A stretch of DNA of 64,000 bases from Tetrahymena thermophila SB210 (lineage: Eukaryota; Ciliophora; Oligohymenophorea; Hymenostomatida; Tetrahymenidae), in contig NW_002476422.1 in NCBI RefSeq assembly GCF_000189635.1, positions 434,001 to 498,000 on the forward strand. Reading direction: 5' to 3'. Shown here one piece after another: positions 37,056 to 50,253 of this stretch. Both the position numbers and the translations under genes were made by a program. Numbering within the stretch: position 1 is the first letter of the stretch; each line of letters starts with the position of its first letter. The notes under the pieces are model-generated. The model had not been told where the DNA came from, did not search any database, and saw only the letters and a program-made list of their open reading frames with translations.

Positions 37056-40000
37056 ATGAAACTAAATTATTTAATCCTAAACTTATTAACAATATTATTT
37101 AATATCAGTTTTTAAAGTATAAATTATTCATTTTGGATGATTTCTAATTTTTCATTTATTAAATAAAGAGGAGTATTTGGTTTCATCTGATTTTGTAAAT
37201 CCTAATTCAAACTAAACTCCAGGATGGTCTCTACCTACAACAACTTATTATTGCAGCAATACTCTTTTTTCTGACTGGAGCGGATAAAAATACTACACTG
37301 GAGTTCTTGTTAAAGGTTAAACTTAAACGAAAACAATAAGTTAATTGCCACCTCACTGGAGCCTTTCAGTGAGATTTGATCTTCTTTTGAGTGGTTGTGT
37401 TGATTCAACAAAAAATGATGTATTTAAAATATATATTGACAATAATTTGGTAGATTCATAAACAAAAAATCCCAATGATGGATTAAAAATTTGTATTTAA
37501 AACGCTGAATAAGGTACCTGCAACGATGAATTAGTATTATATTAAAAAAATATTACTCATTCCTCAAGCTCAGTAACCTTTTCTGGTGTTTCTCAAACAA
37601 TTTAAGATAGAAATGTAGAGGGATTTTGCTTCAAAAACTTTTATTTATATATTGATACTTGTGATATTAGCTGCGCAACATGTAGTGGTCCTACTAGTGT
37701 AATTTATTTATATTTTATGAATTGCTCTCCATATTTATTTTTTCAAATTTAATTGTTTGGAATGTAATTATTTTAATTAATTTATCTTATTAGAATTAAT
37801 GCCTTACTTGTCCTGCAAACTCAACTTTATCCTCTAATACTTGCACTTGCAAGAGTGGGTATATTTAGCATTAATACTAGTGTGTTTCTACTTGTCCGAC
37901 AGGCTATGTTAAAAGCAAGACAAGTAATATTTGTATTTAAGATTATAATTAAAATTGCGCCTCATCAGACGCATAAAGCTAAATGTGTACTTCATGCAGT
38001 ACTGGTTATCTCTATTAAGGTTATTGCGTAGCTTCTTGTCCATAAACTTCCACTTTAAGCAGTGGTGTTTGTGTAGATTTTACTGCTTCTTTAATAAGTA
38101 ATTTTTTCTTTCTTACAATTTTTAATTATTTTCTATTTAAAAAAATTGTGGTCAAAATTCAATTAGTCTACAAATTAAAATAAATTTGTAATTTATTCTT
38201 TCTACTTCTTTTATTTTACAATCAATTTTATACTAATTTATACTTGCTTACTGATAATTTTTCTATTTTGATCCTAAAGATGGGTCATATCTCTTGAGTG
38301 GTCTTTTCAATAATTATTTTGGCTAAAGCGAAATACTTGGATTAGGTTTAATTATTACCAATTTTAAGGGACTTAAGTCTAGCTTTGGCTCAAGTGGAGC
38401 CTTAACAACAAATTGTGGAACTAATCATATTTTGGGAGGATTTTGGTTATCTGGTAGTGGAGCCACTATTAGTAGATCTTGGACAGGATTGTAATTAATT
38501 TTTATTTATATTTCTTTATTTAATACATTTTTTATTGTAAAGAGCCCCTCATTGGTCGATAAGGATTGGGTATACACTCTGGAAAATAGATTAATGGAAT
38601 AATCAAAATTTTATTCTTTCAGTAGACGGATCAGTTGTTTAACAAATTCCATATGGGTCAAATGTTGGAACTTCAGATTTATGTGGTTTTAATAATTAAC
38701 TAGATTTATTTTAGAATTAAATTGCTAATTTTACTCATAGCTCAACTACACTAACTATAAATTTTAGCAATAGTTTATCAGGAAACGTAGGTACTTAATC
38801 GTTTGGCTTAAGTAATCTTTATGTGCTTGTCGATTATGTAATTTTCATTAAAAATACAAATTATAAAAATTTTATTTCATAAATATAAATTTAGTGTACC
38901 TCAAATTGCATTACCTGCGGAGCATCTGGCTGTTTGGCTTGTTAATCTTCATATTTTTTATATAACAACGTTTGCGTAACTAGCTGTCCTTCTTCAACTT
39001 ACTTCAGTAACCCTACTACTTGTGTTGATTGTAATTCTAACTGCAAAACCTGCAATTCTCCAGGTATACCATAAATGCACTCAAAATCAACATTATTTAG
39101 AAAATTTATCATAAAAAAATTAAAAAATTTTCTAAATGCTATTTATAATTTATTTTCTCAAACTCTTATCAAAAGCCAATCCTTTGTTTGTTAATTTTTA
39201 GTTATAATTACAGTTTATCAAATACTTCTTTAGGATAAAATATTTATTTATGTAACTGGATTATTTTAAATAGTAAAAGAAATTTATAATTAATTTGAAT
39301 TTTAAAGTAGAATATAATAAACTACCTGCAATTTATTCTTTATTCATCATTTTATAATTTTTTATTAAAAAAATATTATTTTAAATTAGGCAATATTTGT
39401 ACTTCCTGCTATTCGCCAAATTTTTTGAACCCAGGTAATGGTCTAACTTGCTTAGCTACTTGTCCTGTATCATATTGGCCAAGTACTAGTGATTAAATTT
39501 GTAAGACTTGTGATTAATCTTGCTATACTTGCATTAGTCCAGGTAGAATTACAGATATTTATCTTTTTTAAACATTAATTTCTTTAATATTTTAGGAGGA
39601 GCAAATAATTGCACAAGTTGCAGTGGAAGTTTATATTTATATAATAGTTAATGCATTTCTTAATGCCCAATTGGTACTTATTCATCAACAGGTAATTAAA
39701 TAATTATTCACTTCTTTTCTATTAAAAAATAAAAAATAATATTTAATAGTGACAAATAATAATTAATGCTTACCTTGTAATTCATCTTGCAAAACCTGTA
39801 GTGGACCTAATTCAACTGATTGTTTGAGTTGTTCATCTCCAAATTACTTATAACCATTATAGAATTCTTGTGTATCAAGCTGTAACTCTAATTAGTTTGC
39901 AGATAATACACTTCTTAAATGCATTAACTGTGATATTACATGTACTAAATGCTCAGGTCCTAATAATAATTAATGCTTAAAATGTTCAGGCTCTTATTAT

Positions 40001-43000
40001 TTTGATTCTACAGCTACCAAATGTGTTAAAACTTGCCCAGATGGTACTTACCCAAATTCATCGAATAATATTTGCTCTTCTTGCAATTCAAATTGTACTA
40101 CTTGTTCTGGACCAGCCTCTAATAGTTGCTTGTCATGCTCAGGAACGCTTTACTTAGACTCAACAGCAAATACTTGTGTGTCTACTTGCCCAAATGGATA
40201 TTACGCTAATTCTTAAGGAAATATTTGCTCTAACTGTAATTCAAGCTGTACTACATGCTCAGGTCCAGCTGACAATAACTGCCTATCTTGTTCAGGAAAA
40301 TTGTATTTTAATTCAGCTCTTAAGAATTGTGTTTCTACTTGTCCAAGTGGAACTTATTCAAATTCTATTGGAAACATATGCTCTCCATGTAATCCTCAAT
40401 GCGCTACATGTTCGGGAGGAAATTCTAATAATTGTTTATCTTGCTAAGGTTCTCTTTTTTTTAATTCATAATCTAACTCTTGTGTTTCACCCTGCCCTGA
40501 TGGATATTATGCTAATTCCACAGGAAACTTATGTTCGACTTGCGATCCAAAATGCAAAACTTGCTCTGGAAATACCCTAAATAATTGCTTATCATGTTCA
40601 GGATCTTTATACTTGTATGGAAATACTTGTGTTGCTGATTGTCCTTCAGGAAAGTATCAAAATACTAATAATAATACATGCTCTTCATGTAATTCAAGCT
40701 GCACTACATGTTCTGGCCCAGATCCAAATAATTGTCTGTCTTGCTCAAATTCTTTATATTTGAACTCTTCTAATAATACTTGTGTTTCAATTTGCCCGAA
40801 TGGGACCTATTAAAATTCATCTGGAAATATTTGCTCTGCTTGTCATACTACCTGTGCTACTTGTTCTGGACCTCTAATAAATAATTGTCTTACTTGCTCT
40901 GGTTCCTTACAATTAAATCAAACAACTCATACATGCACATCAAGTTGTCCGAGTGGGACTTATAGTTCCTCAGGAAGCTGTTCTAGCTGTAACCCGAATT
41001 GCTTCACTTGCTATGGGTCTTAGTCTAATAATTGCCTATCATGCACAGGAACATTATATTTCGATTCAAGCAGCAACTCTTGTACAAATAATTGCCCAAT
41101 TAAAACATTTGCTGATATCTCCAACAATACCTGCTCAGTCTGTGATTCTTCTTGCACGAAGTGTTCTGGCCCTAATCAGAATAATTGCTCTTTCTGTCAA
41201 GGCTCTCTTTACTTAAATTAAGCAAACAATACTTGTATTTCTGTATGTCCAATAGGAACGTATTCAAACATTTCAGTCACTTTAGGAAATATTTGCTCTG
41301 CATGTCATTCATCATGTACTTCTTGTTCAGGTCCAAATTCAAATAACTGTCTTTCATGTTCAGGCACTTTATATTTTGATTCATCAAATAATACTTGTAC
41401 ATCTATTTGCCCAGATGGTACATATTAAGATTCTTCAAGTAATTGCTCATAATGTAATTCCACTTGTGCAACTTGTGAAGGATCTGCTTCATTTTGCAAA
41501 AGCTGTTCTGGGACTTTATTCCTAGATGAAAGTACAAATAGTTGTAATCCTACTTGTCCTCAAGGTACTTATTAAAATGCCATTGGAAATATTTGTACTG
41601 TATGTGATCCAACTTGTACAACTTGTTCTGGTCCAAATTCGAATGATTGCTTAAGTTGTTCAACAACTTTTTACTTTAATGCTAATTAAAAAACATGTGT
41701 TGAAAGTTGCCCACCACAAACATATGCAAATGCTGCATCAAATATCTGCTCAAGTTGTAATTCAAGTTGCCTAGCATGCAACGGTCCAGCATCTAACAAT
41801 TGCATACAATGCTCTAATTCTCTTTATTTAAACTAATCATCTAATTAATGTGTTTCAATTTGCCCATAGGGAACATTTCCTGATGGATCAACAAATATAT
41901 GCTCTAAATGTGATTTATCTTGCTTTACATGTTCTGGACCTTCTTCTAGTAACTGTTTAAGTTGTTCTGGCAGTTTATTTTTAAGCACATCTGGAAATGA
42001 ATGCAAAAACAGCTGCAAAACCAATGAGTTTTAAAATAATGCAAATAATTAATGTACTCCTTGTGATTCAAGTTGCTTAACATGTAATGGAAATCTTAAT
42101 ACAAACTGTCTTTCCTGTTCAGATCCCTTATTTTTATAGTAATCTTCTAGCACTTGCATATAGAAATGTGATTCAAATTAATATGGCTAAATTACTCCTT
42201 AGCGTACTTGCTTAGTTTGCGATTCAACTTGTGCAACCTGTTCTGGCCCAAATTAAAATAATTGCTTGTCTTGTAGTGGTTCTAAATATCTTGATTTATC
42301 AACAAATTAATGTGTCACTTAATGTCCAAGTGGAACTTTCAATGATAATTCAAATAATAAATGCAGTCCATGCAATACTGATTGTAAAACATGTAGTGGA
42401 CCTAATAATAACTAGTGTTTAAGTTGTTCTCTTCCTAAATATTTTTAAAAATCAAATGGAATGTGTTTAGAAAATTGCAATTCGAACCAATTTAAAGACA
42501 ATGGCTCATGTACTGACTGTGATGCTTCATGTGCAGCATGCTCAGGAGCTGATGCAAATAATTGCTTAAAATGTAGTGGTAGTCTATTTTTAAATTAAAA
42601 TACCAATACTTGTGTTTCATCTTGTCCAGACTCATATTACTAAAATACCTCAAATAATACATGTTCGAAATGCGATATAACTTGTGCTACTTGTAATGGT
42701 GGAACAAGTAGTAACTGCTTAACATGTAATTCACAGTTTATTTATTAAAAATCTACTTCTAAATGCATTAGTTCTTGTCCAAGTGGATAATATTTAAATA
42801 CAAACACAAACAATTGTGAATAATGTGATGCCACCTGCCTAAATTGTGTAGGAGGTTCTAAAAATTAATGTGTAGATTGCTAGTCTCCTAGATATTATTA
42901 AAAATCAACAACATCATGTGAATTATAATGTTAACCAAATTACTATGGTAATTCCTATACAGCTTTATGTGAGTAATGTGATGCCTCTTGTGCAACCTGT

Positions 43001-45331
43001 TCAGGTCCAAATAATAACTAATGTTTATCTTGCAAAAATTCATTATTTTTACTATAAGCTAGTGGAACATGCGTCAGCAATTGTCCAAATGGTTATTCAT
43101 AGAATAACCTCCTTAATTAATGTTAAAAATGTGATTCTAGTTGTAAAGAATGTTCAGGTACTTCAAATACATAATGTACTTCATGTATTTCATAACTAAT
43201 TCTATTCAATAACCAGTGTTTAAGCTAATGTCCTTCTGGTTATTTTATTTCTTAATCTAGTAATTAGTGTGTTCCCTGCGATCAAAGCTGTGAAAGTTGC
43301 AGCGGACAATTAAGTAGCAACTGTCTTTCATGCAAACCAGGTTTAATATTATTAATTTAATTTAATAACACTTTAAATATAATTATTTATTTAAAAGGTA
43401 CCTTTTTGATATCGAATTAATGCATTAGTAAATGTCCAGATGGATATTTTTAAAATAACTAAGAATGCTCATAGTGTCATCCATCTTGTAAGACTTGTGT
43501 TGGACCTAATTCTAATTAAGTAATTAAATTATTTAAATTAATATATCAAGTAAAAGCTACAAATTTTAAATTAGCAAAAAAAAAAATTTAAATATTCTAT
43601 TCAATATTACTAAAGTTTAATGAGAATCAAAAATTAAAATAAAATAAGTTTAGATTAAATTTTAAATATTGAATTTCAATCTTTGATTGATAACAATTTA
43701 AAAAAATTTATATAAAGAATGTCATTTTATTATTGGTTTGTAAGTAAATACATACTAACTTATAATATATTTTAAATAGCTAAATAATAAAGATAATTTT
43801 TTTCGAGTTTAGATTTATTTCTCATGAATTTCTAATATTTCTAATTGAATAATTTATTTTAAAAAAAGTGTTAAACATGTTTTGATTTGCTAATAAAATA
43901 CAATTCAAGCTGTATTGTCGAATGCCCTAAATAAATGTATATGACTTAGACTCCATACAAGTAATGCATTGAATGCAATTTTTATTGCAGTTCAGGTTGT
44001 AGTGGGCCAACAAAAGAAGATTGTAATGAAATTAAACCAATATACCAAATTATAGTTTACATTTTAATTTCCAAGTCTTTTATTTGGGTTATATCAATAA
44101 TTGTAGGGTTTCTTAAGGATAATGCCTAACAAATTTTACCTTTACAAAAAGTTGCTCCTTTAAAGAATCTAAAGGAGAATGAATAGGATCATATAAATAA
44201 TAATTAACTTAACTAAAAAGATAAAAACTTATCTTTAATTGAGTTTTAACAAAATGACCCTAACTTATCACCACATTCAAAAATAGAAGATTTTAATGCT
44301 GATTAAGGAAGTAAATCTCCAAATATTCCAATTAACTAGAGGGGTTCTATTATGGTTCTTCCATAAACAAATAACAATTTAATGTAAAGTAAAAATTACC
44401 TTACTTTCAACAATGAGCAAAATGAAGAAGACAAAAGTCCATAAGAAATAGGGCGAAAAAGAAGATCACGCAAGATTGATTTTATTTTAAGAGGTAGCAT
44501 TTCAAATTCTCCTTAAAAAGGATAATAAACTATATCTAACTTGAATAATATGAAATCTACAATCTTAGACAAAGACTAAAAATTCTTTCCTTAGGATTAA
44601 ACAACAGCTAATAGGTCCTTAGTATCAATATCACACTCTCCAACAAAAAGGAATTTATTTTCTCAATTAAATGATACAAACTAGAATAAATACTCAGCTA
44701 ATGAAAAGCTAAAATACTCATTTGTAATATTTATTAATGAAATATGACTTAAGTATTTATTAATAAAAAAATTAGTTATGCAATGAATGGATCAATCTAT
44801 TTATTTATTATGATAACACTTTCAGTAGAGTATTAAGAGGAACTCTAATTTATTTTAAATATCAAATATTTTTTTTGGTCTGCCAATATTTTAAAAACGT
44901 AAATATTAAATTTTCCATTTAAAATGAGTTAAAATGTTAATAAATATTTTAGGAAAACTACTATTATTCATTAATTTGCTTAGCCTCTGGATTTTCATCT
45001 AAGTCTGTGCTGGAAACAATTTTGAAATACCTGCTTTAACATTTAAGATATGCTCATACTATTTTTTAGTTAATACTCTTTACATCTATAGGCTTATATT
45101 TTTGGCTATGGTTTATACCTTAAATAAATTAGTTAAACTATAATAATGATAAATCTTGGAGTATCATATATTTAATCACTTTTTCAATTGACTTTCTGCT
45201 CTTAAATTAGTTTGCAGGCTTTATTTCATATCTAAGCTCAATAAAATATTTAAACTTAGAAAATGCTAATAAAACCATTTATAAATTTTTCAAAAGCAAT
45301 TTTATTCTAAAATAATTAAAAAAATAATGAC
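37056..45331 (+). CDS. Giant furin-like Cys-rich-repeat surface protein with C-terminal membrane helices
   Basis: The first exon encodes a signal peptide (MKLNYLILNLLTILFNIS); a 52-nt intron (37117-37168) then joins in frame to EYLVSSDFVNPNSNQTPGW. An N-terminal beta-rich domain with few Cys follows, and a second one at about 38280-38850 (GGFWLSGSGATISRSW) has a laminin-G-like look. Between and after them run growth-factor-receptor or furin-like units of about 50 residues. Each follows CSSCNSSCTTCSGP, NCLSCS, LYLN and TCVSxCPxGTY; roughly thirty units run to about 43540. After them come one membrane helix (IIVYILISKSFIWVISIIVG), a 230-residue Ser/Asn/Pro-rich segment with KKR-type patches, and two more helices (TSIGLYFWLWFI and IIYLITFSIDFLLL) before TGA at 45329-45331. 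Such proteins are abundant at ciliate surfaces; ligand and role are unknown. Exon boundaries inside the repeats are approximate. Confidence 0.85.
38890..43540 (+). repeat. Tandem Cys-rich (furin-like) repeat-coding array
   Basis: Consecutive units of about 145-155 bp encode the pattern C-x2-C-x3-C-x2-C-x-G-x7-C-x2-C followed by a Leu/Tyr strand and C-x3-C-P-x-G-x-Y. Most of the array from about 39750 to 43340 is one uninterrupted exon; units near the edges are separated by short introns. Neighbouring copies have diverged in the third codon position but keep the Cys frame, as expected of an old tandem duplication under selection for disulphide spacing. Confidence 0.85.
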
Positions 45332-46578
45332 AAGTAATAAAATATAAATTTATCAAAAATAAATTTCATCTTCTATATTAATTAACTATTTAAATTTCCT
45401 AAAATAGCTTTATACAAACAATTAATGTCGTAGATTTAAAACTTTATATTATTTATCTGAATATTTTTATGAATAGACATCAAGTATTATCTCTAATTTC
45501 TTAATAATTTAAAGTTATTATCTATTTACTTTCTATAAAACAGGGAAAAAACATAAATCATTTTGGCCTAATAATATAAAAAAGTTGTCATTCACATCCT
45601 TAGCCAATTTTAATACAATATCTTATTTCTATTTATTTCCTATAGCTGTAATTTAGACAAATAATTTTTGTTTTTTCCCAATATATTTTATCTCAAAAAA
45701 AATTGTAAAATTTTTCCAAAGAAATTTTAAAAATTCAATATAAATGATTAAAAAATTACATGATTAATTATAAATTAAAATAGACAGTCAACATATTCAA
45801 AATATAAAAATATTTTTATATTTTAATTAATTTTCTGATCTCAAAAAGAAATTAATTTGATATTAATGAGAAAATTTTAATAATTGAGAGAACACTCTGT
45901 TTTACCTTAAAAAATAATAGGAATTATAAATTTTTATAGTATTTTTAGATAAATGAGTAATAAATAAAGATGATAAAATTAAATATAATAATTTATTTAT
46001 AAAAATGAATGAAAATATTTTGCTAATAAAGGAAATGTTTGAAAGCCCAATAATTCTGACAAGATTGGAGCCCAAATAGGTAAAAAATTCAAAAATTTGA
46101 TTTTTTAAATCCTCATATTGCGCGAGAATGTGCTTATAAAAAATAAAAAAGTAACAATAAAAGGCAATTTTAGCTGGAATCATTAAAATTAATAATAAAA
46201 AAATGATAAAAACTAATTATATGCTCTTGATTCAATTTTTTGTTTAGCAAAAGATTCATTCATATATTTTTTAATAGAGTTTAGATATTTATTAACACTT
46301 AAATGCATCAAATAATACAGAGATAATATTCATATAATAATTAAAATTATACTAACTAACAATAAGAAAAGCAAGCAAGCAATAACATAAATTCTAATTA
46401 AATTTTATACACTTTTTATATCAGATATACAATAGCGCTCTAAAACGTCTACTTTTTGTTGAGTGACTTGGGAATTAATAGCACTGATCTTATAAACACT
46501 TTTTGATACAAGAAATAATAAATATAGATTAGAAACTATTTGATTCATTTTGATATTATAAATATAGTCTTTGGCAAT
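45332..46578. other. AT-rich intergenic region
   Basis: A 128-codon minus-strand frame (46183-45797) is present, but its composition is Phe/Ile/Leu/Tyr and its length is within chance for a TGA-only code. I see no supported gene. Confidence 0.45.
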
Positions 46579-48678
46579 ATGGAAAAATAAACATCAGCAG
46601 CATTCAGCCAAGAATTTAATTTTAAGGAAGCAGATGAAGCTCCAGATGACTAGTTCATTATGAAGGGGGTTTACTTTAATGCATTTGGCGCTCCTGAGCA
46701 TCATACAAATAACCAAGCCAAAAAAAAACCAAAAAAGCGTGCTTTTGCTAATCGTATTAGAGATTAACTTGATTAAATTTCTAAATTAAAAGAATAAGAA
46801 ATGAATGAGTAGATAAAAGCTAACAACAAAAGCGACTGTGGTAATATTTCTAGCGGTAATAATAACAACGGTAATTCAGCTCAAAGAAATCCTCCTTAAA
46901 ATAACTACACCAATAACTCTGAAAGCAGTGATGATGATTCAAAATTTATAACAACTAAAGTTAATCATCTTTAATAATCGCGCATATAAAATGGAGGGCA
47001 GTAAAATTTACAAATGTAAAATTCCTAAAGCCCTTATATTAAGCAAAAGTAGCAGCAACTAGTCAGTCAAACTCTAAATAGTCATCCTCAATTGAAAGCT
47101 AATGATTTCATTGAAACAAATAATATATCCACTAATTACAATACAAACTATTAAAATACTTATAGTAAAAACACCTTTAGCAATATAATCAATACACCTA
47201 ATATCGTAAATAGAAATATAAATATAAATGTTTCAAATGATAGTTCTTCTTCAGATTAAGAATTCTAAGAGAAGTACAAATAATAAAACAAATCTAAAAT
47301 CTCTCCTATCCCAGAAAACCCTCAACAAAAAGTAGCAGCGCAATAACCTTCAACTTAAATGCTACTGAAGAATTAACAAGTTGGGATGCAAACATAAAAT
47401 AATAATAATAATGTGAATAAAAATACATAAAAATCTAGCTATTAGGTTGGGGCAACATGCGTGTAAAACAAAAAGAATAAAAAACGCAACAAAAGCAGAG
47501 TCCTAGGATCTTCGAATCAATCTTTATCTAGTAACTTATAAATTAATCTTTAGAAAAAAAACAAACCATTTTATAGTGTGAACAAATCCTCTTCTTCAAG
47601 CTAATAAGAATTAGATGACGACTTAGAGGATGAAAATGAAACTTTTACTTAGCAGTATATGAATCATTAAAATATTCAAAATAATAATTAAGTATATTAA
47701 AATAATCTTTATTAATTTTAATAGAGACCAAATTTGTATAATCAATTTAGACAATAATAATAACAATAATAGCGTAGTCAAGAATAAAACGATACTTCTG
47801 ATCTTAGTCCTTGCATATAGCCAAAGAATTAAAACTAATAGAATATTAATAGTAATGAGTATAACTAATAACTTTTAGACTCATCCATTCAAAGTGTGTC
47901 TATTAAAAAAACTATCAAAAACAGCTCTCAATCTATGTCGGCTGAGTCAGATATCGAAGAAGAATAAAATAAAAACAAATTTTTTGAAAGAAAAATAAAT
48001 CCATTCTTTAAAAGCATTTCAGCATAAGATACAAATCAACAATCAAATGCAAGCTAACAAAACTTAATAAGAAACAATAATAAATTGTCCAACTTGAAAA
48101 TAGGAGGACAAACTACAGATTTTCAAAATAAATTTACTAGCAACAATAGCTTACAGTATCACATAAATGCGGCTGCTAACTTTGGAAACAGCTTGTTAAA
48201 TAATCAAGCTAATTTAAGTGACAGAAAATCAGTTGCTCAAAGCCCTTAAAAACAATTATTTGATAGCGGAATAAAGCGTAGTAGTTTGCCTGTCAACAAC
48301 GTCTTTAATAGAAATTCAGACGTTTGTAATAATGGAAGTAATTACAAAAGTAATTCAAGAGAAGACTATTACCAAAAAGAAAAGTTTATAAAAAACATAG
48401 ATGGTGAATAAAGCATCATTACAGTCAAGATTGAAAACGTGAGCTTGAAGCCTTTTCAGACAGTAATAGCTGAAATAGTTTCTGTAGAAAGAATAAATCC
48501 TTAATATATTTCTTATACACTGAAACCTTCTTAGATGATACATGCTATTTTGAAATAATCATATTCCTTGCAACACAACACTCTCTAAGTAGGATAGCAA
48601 TACATTTTTAAATTCCATACTTTAGAGAGTTCAGGTAGTTTTCCAATCATTAACGTTAATGAATATATACCAAGATGA
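46579..48678 (+). CDS. 699-residue Asn/Gln/Ser-rich protein with a beta-rich C-terminal domain
   Basis: A single uninterrupted 700-codon frame. The N-terminal 75 residues are ordered and charged (FNFKEADEAPDDQFIMKGVY, then KKKPKKRAFANRIRDQLDQ). The long middle is Asn, Gln and Ser with acidic clusters (SSSDQE, DDDLEDENE, ESDIEEE) and poly-Gln stretches written in TAA and CAA. The last 90 residues look folded: alternating hydrophobic strands SIITVKIENVSLKPFQTVIA, PQYISYTLKP and QQYIFKFHTLES suggest a small beta-barrel such as an OB fold. That would fit a nucleic-acid-associated protein, but this is only a strand-pattern inference. There is no signal peptide, membrane helix or intron. The gene call is firm, the function unknown. 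Confidence 0.85.
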
Positions 48679-50253
48679 AAACCTTACTAAGAAAAGATAA
48701 AATATCTTTATACAAAAAATAAATTTACAATCATTCATTGATTAATTGATTCATAAAAAAAAAATAACAAAAAAAACCAACTAACTTACTCACTAAATAA
48801 AACAATCAATCTATTCTAATATCAATAAAAATATAATATTTCTTTATCATATTAGGGAATTCATTTTTAACTATCTATCATTATTTATAGTAAACAATTA
48901 TTCATTGTGCTCCTAAAAGAATTTATTAAAAATAAAAATGCCTATTTATTGAATAATTCAAACAAAAATAATAAATAAATTTGTTTGTTTATTTATCTAC
49001 ATATTTCTTTTAAATTAATTTACTATGCTTATTTTCTCACTAATTATACATAAACAATATTTTAATATCTTTGCTTAAAAGAAATTTCCAAAAAATTCTA
49101 ATTAAGTTTTCTTTTGCAAAACCCTTTTTGCAAAATTTTACACTTTTAAGATTATAATAAAATTTTTTCAACAAAAAAGGCTTTCATACTAAATCTTTTA
49201 ATTTTAAAATATATCATATATTATATGTTTTTTGACCTATTTAAGATATAAAAGCATCAATACAATTAAACATTTCTTGTACCTTGAGGGTCACTAATAT
49301 TTTTTGTTGAATCAAATTGTATAAAAGGAGTTGAATATTTGTTGCTACACTACTAACTACTAGAAGAAGCTATTAAATATGAATATTGCTAATTGCAGAT
49401 TTTTTTTTTTTTTGTAAAAGAGATAAATAGTGATAGGTTACACCTATAACTATTTTTTTATATTTCTAATAGAAATTAATATAATATTAAATAAATTTAT
49501 ATAATAGTCTTTTATATATTTACATGTAATTTGTATTTGGTTTTTAATAATTTAAATAAATTTTCAAAATTTTAGTACTCAATTATATGAATTTTTCAAT
49601 CAATAGATAGCCATTTATGATTCTTACTATATTATTAAATATAAAATTTAACAAGTACTATCAAGATTTACTAAAGAATAGGTGGACCAAATTATTTGTT
49701 TTATCTTTTTCTAAAAGCTAGTTTTATGAATTGATATAATTATTTGTAATTTTTATTGAAATAAACTCTAAAAAAATTAAATAAATTTCTTAATATATTT
49801 AAAATTAATTAAATTTCCAATAATTTACTTATCTATTTTGTAAGATAAAAAAATGATATAATAGAAAAAATAATATAGGAAAATAGAAGATGTATTTATT
49901 TATTTATCTATCAATATTTATAAACTTCATTCTTACAAATAATAAAGTTTTTAAACTCTTCTCTTTAATCTCATACAGTTCTCCATATTCATCTTGAGTA
50001 AGTTAAATTTATTTTTATCGTTATTAATCTTTTTTTTACTTAGTTTTAAAAATATTATTTTTCTAATAACTTTTCATCTCTAAATTCATTTTTATTAATG
50101 CAATATATTTTTATTAATTTTGACTTTTTCTAATTTTTAAATTTTACTTTGATTGTTAATCTATTTTTTTAATTACTTTATATTTTTTCTTCTAATTTAC
50201 CTTATAACTAACTAACTAATTAATTAATTTTATTTTCTTCTATATTTAAAAAG
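48679..50253. other. AT-rich region, possibly with the 5' exons of the LRR gene
   Basis: Mostly A/T DNA. One candidate exon at 49890-49997 ends in a GTAAGT donor with the right two-base phase. Joined to the first 90-bp exon it would complete an LRR-like HTVLHIHLDENQISDE, so the LRR gene probably extends left into this stretch. I could not find its start codon. Confidence 0.4.

Noticed and set aside
38890-43540. CRISPR-like or non-coding satellite interpretation of the Cys-rich repeats
   Set aside because: Units diverge at third codon positions while Cys spacing stays fixed, so they are protein-coding repeats in a eukaryotic gene.
45797-46183. 128-codon minus-strand frame rich in Phe/Ile/Leu, resembling a membrane protein
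   Set aside because: With only TGA as stop, frames of this length are common in such AT-rich DNA. Translations of A/T DNA look hydrophobic anyway, and upstream extension hits TGA without an intron.
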